A stretch of DNA of 9,173 nucleotides from a bacterium. Its GTDB lineage: Bacteria > Patescibacteria > Paceibacteria > UBA9973 > UBA2103. Position numbers and translations under genes: made by a program. The notes below the pieces were generated by a model. The model was given only the letters and a program-made list of their open reading frames with translations, ran no database searches and was not told where the DNA came from. The stretch lies in NCBI GenBank assembly GCA_021812925.1, contig JAKAMK010000030.1:1-9173 (forward strand). The letters are read 5' to 3'. Each line of letters opens with the position of its first letter. The stretch's first letter is position 1. Of this stretch, positions 5,003 through 9,173 are shown piece by piece.

Positions 5003-6007
5003 ATGAAGCTGGTGCTCGCCACCCCCCTGTACCCGCCCGAGATAGGCGGGCCGGCGACGTACGCGCAGGCGCTCGTCGAAGGGCTGCCCGCGCGCGGTAT
5101 CGAGGTGGAGCTCGTGAAGTTCAGCGATGTGCGGCATCTGCCGAAACTCGTGCGGCACATCGCATACTACCGGCGCGTCCGTCGCGCAGCAGCGCACGCC
5201 GACGCGGTGCTCGCGCTCGATCCGGTTTCGGTCGGGATGCCTGCGTGCCGTGCGGCGAAGCGCGCTGGCACGCCGTTCTTCGTAAAGATAGTGGGCGACT
5301 ATGCGTGGGAGCAGGGGAGGCAGCGCTTCGGTATAACGGAAGACCTCGATGCGTTCGTGCGCAATCCGCGCGCGCCGTTTGCCGCGCGCATGCTCCGCGC
5401 CGTAGAAGCGTATGTCGCGAAGAATGCGATGCACATCATCGTGCCGAGCGCATACCTGAAGAACATCGTCGAGATGTGGGGCGTGCCGGGGGAGAAGATC
5501 ACGGTCATCCATAACGGCATCGAGATGCCGGAAGCGCTGCCGGAAGTCGCACGACCGGACGGGTTCCTCGTGGTCTCCTCCGGTCGGCGTGTGCCGTGGA
5601 AGAACTTCGAGGGTCTCGAGCGCGTGGTGGCGAAGGAGCCCTCGTGGCATCTGCACATCGCCTCCGGTGTCTCGCGCGAGGAGGCGCTCGCGTGGGCGAA
5701 GGCGGCGGACGTCTACGTGAACAACTCATCGTACGAAGGTCTCGCGCACGCGCTCATCGAGGTGATGATGCTCGGTACGCCGGTCGTCGCGACCGCCGTC
5801 GGCGGCAATCCGGAACTGGTCGAAGATAGCGTGACCGGACTCCTCGTGCCGGTCGGTAACGACGAGGCGCTCCATGCTGCACTCGCGAACGTCGCGAAAG
5901 AGCCGGAGGAAGCCCATGCGCGCGCGGCCAAAGGCCGCGCGCGCATGGGCGATTTTTCTACGACGGCAATGCTCGACGCGACTGCCGATTTCTTGAAACG
6001 CGTATGA
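5003..6007 (+). CDS. GT4 glycosyltransferase
   Basis: A 334-residue GT-B enzyme. The N-terminal domain begins MKLVLATPLYPPEIGGP with the Gly15-Gly16 acceptor loop; the C-terminal donor domain begins near residue 186 (DGFLVVSSGRRVPWKNFEG), with basic residues that would contact the donor diphosphate. The E-x7-E motif is intact in SSYEGLAHALIEVMMLG (Glu245, Glu253), followed by TPVVATAVGGNPELV. It is shorter than many GT4 enzymes because the donor domain is trimmed. An in-frame ATG at 4994 would add Met-Asp-Pro; 5003 is preferred because the -10-like TAAAAT overlaps 4994. A perfect 18-bp hairpin followed by TTTTT lies inside the coding sequence at 5912-5955, encoding part of the C-terminal helix. 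The stop overlaps the next ATG (ATGA at 6004-6007), so the next enzyme is translationally coupled. The substrate is not predictable. Confidence 0.9.
   Translation: MKLVLATPLYPPEIGGPATYAQALVEGLPARGIEVELVKFSDVRHLPKLVRHIAYYRRVRRAAAHADAVLALDPVSVGMPACRAAKRAGTPFFVKIVGDYAWEQGRQRFGITEDLDAFVRNPRAPFAARMLRAVEAYVAKNAMHIIVPSAYLKNIVEMWGVPGEKITVIHNGIEMPEALPEVARPDGFLVVSSGRRVPWKNFEGLERVVAKEPSWHLHIASGVSREEALAWAKAADVYVNNSSYEGLAHALIEVMMLGTPVVATAVGGNPELVEDSVTGLLVPVGNDEALHAALANVAKEPEEAHARAAKGRARMGDFSTTAMLDATADFLKRV
5912..5955 (+). repeat. Perfect hairpin with T-run inside a glycosyltransferase gene
   Basis: GCCCATGCGCGCGCGGCC (5912-5929) pairs without mismatch with 5933-5950 around the loop AAA, and GATTTTT (5951-5957) follows. 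The form is that of a rho-independent terminator, but it lies about 50 bases before the stop codon and encodes residues about 303-316 of the enzyme (EAHARAAKGRARMG). It may be an internal attenuator reducing expression of the downstream coupled genes, or an inserted palindromic repeat. Confidence 0.75.
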
Positions 6008-7176
6008 CCAAAGTCCTTTTCGTATCGAATGACCCTGCGATATTCGACGAGACGAGCGCGGTGCGTGCGCGCATGCGAGACTACGCCGTGCGGCTCGCGG
6101 CGCCCTCCGAAGCCTCCGGCGAAGGACGGGGCGAGCTCCGTATCGTCTCGCCTGCGCCGCGCGGCGCGAAGGAGAGCCATGAGGGCCCGCTGCACCTGTA
6201 TCCGGTCCAGACGTGGAAACTACTGCGCATGCGTAGGATGGCGCGCCGCGCGCACGCACTCATCCTCGAGCACGGCATCGAGGTGGTGTCTGCCCAGGAC
6301 CCGTTCGAAGAGGGCATCGCAGCGCTCCGCGCGATAGAGGGGACGAGTGCGAAGCTCCACGTGCAGGTGCACACCGACTTCCTCTCGCCGTGGTTCACCC
6401 AAAGCGGCAACTGGCGCAGCGCCCAGGTGCGCATGCCGGTCTTGAACCGTATGCGCCTCGCATACGCCGACGAGGTGCTGCCGAAGGCCGCGGGCATCCG
6501 CGTCGTTTCCGAGCGCGTGAAGCAGTCGCTTCTCGCGAAGTACGCGGGGCGCATTGTCGCGCCGGTCGTCATACCCGTGCAAGTGCCGAGTGTCGTGCCG
6601 CCTGCCGTGCGCTTGCCGGCGCATCCGTTCACGTTCGCACTCATGTGTGTCGGCAGGCTCGAGCCGGAGAAGCGCATCGAAGACATCCTCGAAGCGCTCG
6701 CGCTCGTCGTACCGAAGTATCCGACGATAGGGCTCATGATCGTGGGGGAAGGGCGAGAACGCGCGCAGCTCGAGAAACTCGTGCAAGAGAAGTCGCTCAC
6801 GAAGAACGTCGTGTTCCTCGGGAACCGTCCGGATGCCTGGGGGCTCATGCGGAGCGCGCAGGCATTCATCCAAGCAAGCGCGTACGAAGGGTACGGCCGC
6901 ACGCTTCTCGAGGCCGCGCTCGCGAAAGTGCCTATCATAACGACCGACGTCGGCATCGTCGGCGAAGTATTCAAAGGCTATGAAGACGTGCTCGCCGTAC
7001 CGGTGGCTGATCCCACCGCGCTCTCGCTTTCCATCGTCGGCATCGTGGAAGACCAGGGCGCGCGCGTGAATCTCCCGATAGCAGCAGAAGCAGCCGCGCG
7101 CCGGCACCTTGCCGCGCAGGGCGACATTCCAGCGCGCATCGTTGCCGACCTTACGCAGGTCGCAGGCGTTATATAA
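6004..7176 (+). CDS. GT4 glycosyltransferase
   Basis: A 390-residue GT-B enzyme. The N-terminal domain (MTKVLFVSNDPAIFDETSAV) runs to about residue 200, with DPFEEG (99-104) and LHVQVHTDFLSPWF (118-131) in the region that usually faces the acceptor. The donor domain holds CVGRLEPEKRIEDILEAL (215-232; Arg218 and Lys223 are likely diphosphate contacts), IVGEGRER (246-253), FLGNRPDAWGLM and an intact E-x7-E in AYEGYGRTLLEAALAK (Glu295, Glu303). Residues about 33-43 (APSEASGEGRG) break an otherwise smooth strand-to-loop region and are encoded by an imperfect palindrome at 6102-6133, which looks like a small in-frame insertion. The start is coupled to the preceding enzyme through ATGA. The HAD-like gene starts nine bases after the stop. 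The enzyme probably acts in the same glycan pathway as its neighbour; substrate unknown. Confidence 0.9.
   Translation: MTKVLFVSNDPAIFDETSAVRARMRDYAVRLAAPSEASGEGRGELRIVSPAPRGAKESHEGPLHLYPVQTWKLLRMRRMARRAHALILEHGIEVVSAQDPFEEGIAALRAIEGTSAKLHVQVHTDFLSPWFTQSGNWRSAQVRMPVLNRMRLAYADEVLPKAAGIRVVSERVKQSLLAKYAGRIVAPVVIPVQVPSVVPPAVRLPAHPFTFALMCVGRLEPEKRIEDILEALALVVPKYPTIGLMIVGEGRERAQLEKLVQEKSLTKNVVFLGNRPDAWGLMRSAQAFIQASAYEGYGRTLLEAALAKVPIITTDVGIVGEVFKGYEDVLAVPVADPTALSLSIVGIVEDQGARVNLPIAAEAAARRHLAAQGDIPARIVADLTQVAGVI
6102..6133. repeat. Imperfect palindrome inserted in frame in a glycosyltransferase gene
   Basis: The core CCGAAGCCTCCGGCGAAGG (6107-6125) folds as CC/GG, a symmetric GAA/GAA internal loop (able to form tandem sheared G-A pairs), then GCC/GGC around the loop TCC; outer GCCC (6102-6105) can pair with GGGC (6130-6133). 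It encodes residues about 33-43 of the enzyme. Repeats of this general look recur in intergenic regions of related genomes as far as I recall, but I could not check this. Confidence 0.4.
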
Positions 7177-7185
7177 GGTATCGCT

Positions 7186-7758
7186 ATGCTCTACCTACTC
7201 GACTTCGACCGCACCCTGTTCGACACGGACGACTATAACCGGATGCTGGTTACGGAGCCGGCCTGCGCGCCGTTTGCCGACGAACTGCGCGCCGTGCTTT
7301 CAGAGGACCGTGACGAGACGCTTCATGGGAGTAGGGAACGGCTCGAAGCGTGGCACAAGGTGAGTGAAGCTATACGCTCAGGCGCTCTCACGTTCGCGCC
7401 TGGAGAACTTGCACGGTTCCTCTACCCGGACGTGCCGGAGTTCCTGCGCGGCATGGGGAACGAAGCGGTAATCATGACGCTCGGCGAGATCGAACGGCAG
7501 CGTGTGAAAATCACGAGCTCGCTTGCTGACGTTGTGCGGCTCACCGTGCTCTATACCGGCAAGGAGCTCAAGGCAGAGTACCTTTCCGAGTGGCCGGGGT
7601 ATTACGGGCAGCAAGCCCTGCTCGTGGACGACCGCGCGGTCGAGCTCGAAGCGCTCGCGGAGCGGTTCCCGGCGCTCTCGCTCTATGAGATGCGCCGCGA
7701 CGGTGCTCCTGGGGACGGCCGCTGGCCGGTCGTCCGTTCGCTTACGGAACTCCCTTAG
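7186..7758 (+). CDS. HAD-superfamily hydrolase-like protein
   Basis: A 190-residue haloacid-dehalogenase-fold protein. Motif I is LLDFDRTLFDT with the nucleophile Asp6, the acid/base Asp8 and Thr10. Motif II is VIMTLGE with Thr98. A lysine in TGKELKAEYL (Lys126 or Lys129) fits motif III, and LLVDDRAVELEAL supplies the motif IV acidic pair Asp148-Asp149. The helical segment 15-90 between motifs I and II would be the cap. All four catalytic positions are present, so phosphatase activity on a small phosphorylated compound is likely; the substrate is unknown. The ATG lies nine bases after the preceding glycosyltransferase stop, so it is probably the last gene of that operon. TATAAG at 7172-7177, eight bases before the ATG, could also give it a leaderless transcript of its own. 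No Shine-Dalgarno is evident. Confidence 0.85.
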   Translation: MLYLLDFDRTLFDTDDYNRMLVTEPACAPFADELRAVLSEDRDETLHGSRERLEAWHKVSEAIRSGALTFAPGELARFLYPDVPEFLRGMGNEAVIMTLGEIERQRVKITSSLADVVRLTVLYTGKELKAEYLSEWPGYYGQQALLVDDRAVELEALAERFPALSLYEMRRDGAPGDGRWPVVRSLTELP

Positions 7759-7761
7759 CGG

Positions 7762-7790
7762 TAGACTGAAATTATAATTTCAATTATAAT
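7762..7790 (+). promoter_or_regulatory. Predicted promoter of the toxin-antitoxin operon
   Basis: TAGACT (7762-7767, 4 of 6 matches to -35) and TATAAT (7785-7790, perfect -10) have the ideal 17-base spacing. Transcription would start near 7797, 18 bases before the antitoxin ATG. The -10 is the second of three repeated ATTATAA units, so a repressor bound to the repeats would block it. Confidence 0.6.
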
Positions 7791-7802
7791 TAAGATTATA
7801 AC
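7767..7802. promoter_or_regulatory. Triple palindromic operator (12-bp period)
   Basis: Three copies of the self-complementary octamer ATTATAAT start exactly 12 bases apart: 7771-7778, 7783-7790 and 7795-7802 (the last ATTATAAC). The first is the centre of a perfect 16-bp palindrome, TGAAATTATAATTTCA (7767-7782), and the second of a 10-bp palindrome (7782-7791). The AT-only island contrasts with the GC-rich surroundings and overlaps the promoter just upstream of an AbrB-fold antitoxin, as expected of an autoregulatory operator. Binding is inferred. Confidence 0.65.
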
Positions 7803-7814
7803 GGCTCGGTATCT

Positions 7815-7994
7815 ATGGCACGACGCAAGATTGAAGATCGCAATGTCCGCAAGCTGATCAAGGGCACGTCAAGCTATCTCGTGACGCTCCCCATAGAGCT
7901 CGTACGGGAGCTCGAGTGGCGGGAAGGGCAGAAGCTCGAGGTGCGTTTCAATAAACGCAACGCGGAGCTCATCATTCGCGATTGGAAGAAATAG
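7815..7994 (+). CDS. AbrB/MazE-like antitoxin, DNA-binding
   Basis: A 59-residue protein with the swapped-hairpin AbrB fold: VRKLIKGTSSYLVTLPIELV (12-31) followed by RELEWREGQKLEVRFNKRNAELIIRDW. The pattern basic/Gly/Ser-Tyr, then V-T-L-P-x-E-L and L-x-W-x-x-G-x-x-L-x-V is characteristic. It would bind DNA as a dimer through its basic N-terminus, neutralise the toxin encoded next, and repress its own promoter at the palindromes upstream. It is very short: MazE-type antitoxins usually carry a flexible C-terminal toxin-binding tail, which is absent here because the protein ends right after the fold. The ATG at 7815 has no clear Shine-Dalgarno. The stop lies two bases before the toxin ATG, so the two are translationally coupled. 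Confidence 0.85.
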   Translation: MARRKIEDRNVRKLIKGTSSYLVTLPIELVRELEWREGQKLEVRFNKRNAELIIRDWKK

Positions 7995-7996
7995 AT

Positions 7997-8383
7997 ATGC
8001 GGAAGGACTTTGACGGTTGGAACGAAGACAAAAAAGAAACGAATGCGCGTGAAGATGTGCTCTTATATCGTGAGCGCGAAATCCGTTGGTGCCGTCTCGG
8101 AGTAAACATCGGTTTCGAACAGGACGGTACGGGCGAGGCGTACGCACGACCGGTGCTCGTTCTTAAAGCCTTCAATCGTCACGTTTGCATGGTTGTCCCG
8201 CTCACCACCTCTTGCAAGGAGAATCCGTATCACGTATCGGTCGGTGAAGTAAACGGTCGGCCCGCGTTCGCGATTATTTCGCAGCTCCGCCTCGTCGACA
8301 CGAAACGGCTTGATACGAAGTTGGGTACGCTGGAAAAAGAGGCTTTCGCACATATACGGAAAGCGGTCAAAGACATGCTATGA
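7997..8383 (+). CDS. PemK/MazF-family toxin (putative mRNA endoribonuclease)
   Basis: A 128-residue protein with a PemK/MazF domain from about residue 29: EIRWCRLGVNIGFEQDG, YARPVLVLKAF (Arg51, at the catalytic arginine position of MazF), MVVPLTTS (Thr70/Thr71, the conserved threonine), AIISQLRLVDTKRL (the SQ-R motif) and a C-terminal helix. Family members cleave mRNA at short sequences and stop translation. About 28 charged residues precede the domain (MRKDFDGWNEDKKETNARED), an extension absent from classic MazF. I chose ATG 7997, two bases after the antitoxin stop; an in-frame TTG at 7982 would lie inside the antitoxin gene. GGAAGAAA at the antitoxin end may serve as a weak ribosome-binding site. 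The stop codon lies in a terminator-like hairpin. Expression is probably controlled through the operator upstream of the antitoxin. Confidence 0.88.
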   Translation: MRKDFDGWNEDKKETNAREDVLLYREREIRWCRLGVNIGFEQDGTGEAYARPVLVLKAFNRHVCMVVPLTTSCKENPYHVSVGEVNGRPAFAIISQLRLVDTKRLDTKLGTLEKEAFAHIRKAVKDML

Positions 8384-8400
8384 CCGCTTTCCTGCTTCTC
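8358..8400 (+). terminator. Probable terminator overlapping the toxin stop codon
   Basis: GGAAAGCGGTCA (8358-8369) pairs perfectly with TGACCGCTTTCC (8381-8392), a 12-bp stem with an 11-base loop. The TGA stop forms the foot of the right arm's loop side. A pyrimidine-rich tract (TGCTTCTCGTTCTCCC, 8393-8408) follows rather than a pure T-run, so termination may be partial; the hairpin could also shield the toxin mRNA end. Confidence 0.55.
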
Positions 8401-8405
8401 GTTCT

Positions 8406-8421
8406 CCCTCCAGGAGGAGGG
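8406..8421 (+). other. Small hairpin in the toxin-glycosyltransferase gap
   Basis: CCCTCC (8406-8411) pairs with GGAGGG (8416-8421) around AGGA. The right arm is Shine-Dalgarno-like, but the nearest ATG is more than 50 bases downstream and no small gene follows. The remaining gap (8422-8474) holds only TATCAT at 8446-8451, a possible -10 without a -35. Confidence 0.3.
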
Positions 8422-8474
8422 CAAGCCCGAAGGCATTTGTTCAGGTATCATACGCCCCATATCTCAAGAAGTCA

Positions 8475-9173
8475 ATGAAACTGTTGATAGTCACGCAGGT
8501 GGTAGACACGGAAGATCCGATACTCGGATTTTTCGTACGCTGGCTCGCTGCATTTGCGAAGCATTTCGAGCGCATCGAGGTCATTGCGCTCCGGGTAGGG
8601 ACGTATGACCTGCCGGAGAACGTGCGCGTGCATTCGTTAGGAAAAGAGAACGCAGGCGCGGCGGAAGATACTATCATATATGATAGTATCTTCCGCCGCG
8701 TGCGGTATGCGGTCCGGTTTCTTCGGCTCGCGTGGCAGTTGCGTCATGACTACGATGCGGTCTTCGTGCACATGAACGAAGAATACGTACTCCTTGCTGG
8801 ATGGCTCTGGAAGCTTCTCGGGAAACCTATATATATGTGGCGCAACCACTACGCCGGCTCGTGGCGCACGCGCCTCGCGGCAGCATTCTCGACGAAGACG
8901 TTCTGCACCTCGAAGCATTCCTACACGGCGCGTTTCAAGAAGACGAAGCTCATGCCGGTGGGCATCGATACGGAGCGTTTCAAGCCGGACGGAAGCATCG
9001 CGCGCGTGCCGCGCTCAGTCCTGTTCCTCGCGCGCATCGCACCCAGTAAGCGCGTCGAGATGCTCATCGACGCGCTCGCTTCGCTCGCGCGCGACCAGGT
9101 CGAGTTCACCGCGAGCATCGTCGGCTCGCCCTTGCCTGAGCACGAGGCGTATTACGAGGCGGTCAAAGAACGC
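8475..9173 (+). CDS. GT4-type glycosyltransferase, 3' end outside the window
   Basis: The first 233 residues of a GT-B enzyme whose frame stays open to the edge. It begins MKLLIVTQVVDTEDPILGFF; DYDAVFVHMNEEYVLLAG (92-109) and KPIYMWRNHYAGSW are the usual core of the acceptor domain, LMPVGIDTERFKPDG (159-173) is the classic linker into the donor domain, and SVLFLARIAPSKRVEMLIDA (181-200) is its first strand and phosphate-binding loop with Lys192-Arg193. The E-x7-E region lies beyond the window. Residues 61-76 (GAAEDTIIYDSIFRRV) are encoded by a perfect 44-bp palindrome (8657-8700), and homologues as I remember them pass directly from an HSLGKE-like segment to a helix here, so an in-frame insertion is likely. 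The ATG is 91 bases after the toxin stop; the Shine-Dalgarno is weak (AAGAAG, 8467-8472). Confidence 0.87.
   Translation, partial: MKLLIVTQVVDTEDPILGFFVRWLAAFAKHFERIEVIALRVGTYDLPENVRVHSLGKENAGAAEDTIIYDSIFRRVRYAVRFLRLAWQLRHDYDAVFVHMNEEYVLLAGWLWKLLGKPIYMWRNHYAGSWRTRLAAAFSTKTFCTSKHSYTARFKKTKLMPVGIDTERFKPDGSIARVPRSVLFLARIAPSKRVEMLIDALASLARDQVEFTASIVGSPLPEHEAYYEAVKER
8657..8700. repeat. Perfect 44-bp palindrome within a glycosyltransferase gene
   Basis: Bases 8657-8678 are the exact reverse complement of 8679-8700, with no mismatch and no spacer; the centre is ATCATATATGAT and the outer ends are CGCGGCGGAAG and CTTCCGCCGCG. It is in frame and adds no stop codon. AT-rich at the centre and GC-rich at the ends, it could extrude as a cruciform or fold in mRNA as a 20-bp hairpin. 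Candidates are an inserted palindromic element, an inverted duplication, or a sequencing/assembly fold-back. Confidence 0.9.

Noticed and set aside
6154..6167. 14-bp GC-only palindrome GCGCCGC/GCGGCGC
   Set aside because: Short and built only of G and C in a GC-rich Arg/Ala-coding stretch, so chance and codon bias are adequate.
6081..7107. Two long antisense open frames opposite the third glycosyltransferase
   Set aside because: Shadows of the real gene; low-complexity Arg/Ser- or His-rich products with no family features.
1..9173. CRISPR array, tRNA or rRNA gene, integrase or transposase gene
   Set aside because: No spaced direct repeats of array type, no tRNA-like cloverleaf or rRNA core sequence, and no recombinase-like protein were seen on either strand.

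Overview
The window is a GC-rich, very densely packed bacterial segment. Gene style points to a Candidate Phyla Radiation genome, probably a Parcubacteria (Kaiserbacteria-like) lineage. The grounds are runs of divergent GT4 glycosyltransferases, a standalone GIY-YIG protein, a minimal AbrB-like antitoxin with a PemK/MazF-like toxin, start codons with little or no Shine-Dalgarno, ATGA-type overlaps, and TGA used as a stop (so not the TGA=Gly lineages). The taxonomic call is inference from style; no marker gene is present.

Layout. (1) 1-1216 (+): tail of an upstream gene coupled by ATGA to a GT4 glycosyltransferase. (2) 1209-2035 (+): an unrecognised 225-aa protein in its own transcription unit, with a promoter, a leader hairpin, the only consensus Shine-Dalgarno in the window, and a textbook terminator. 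(3) 2054-3116 (+): GIY-YIG protein overlapping an inositol-monophosphatase-family gene. (4) 4739-3113 (-): a glycosyltransferase N-terminal half followed by an APH-fold kinase-like protein, convergent with unit 3 and sharing stop-codon bases with it. (5) 4740-5002: a divergent intergenic region largely filled by a roughly 187-bp palindromic, MITE-like element. (6) 5003-7758 (+): two GT4 glycosyltransferases joined by ATGA, then a HAD-like protein. (7) 7762-8400 (+): a toxin-antitoxin-type operon with a triple palindromic operator over its promoter and a hairpin terminator over the toxin stop codon. (8) 8475 to the edge (+): a further GT4-type glycosyltransferase, cut by the window end.

Taken together the segment looks like a cell-surface glycan locus: four or five glycosyltransferases, a putative sugar-phosphate phosphatase, a kinase-fold protein and a HAD-like protein, into which a toxin-antitoxin pair and small palindromic elements have come. 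The most unusual feature is the number of near-perfect palindromes. One is intergenic (4746-4932) and three lie in frame inside glycosyltransferase genes (5912-5950, 6102-6133, 8657-8700). The last is a perfect 44-bp palindrome with no spacer. No complete new defence or metabolic system could be shown; the best candidates for something undescribed are the palindromic elements, the orphan 225-aa protein with its structured leader, and the half-glycosyltransferase/kinase pair.
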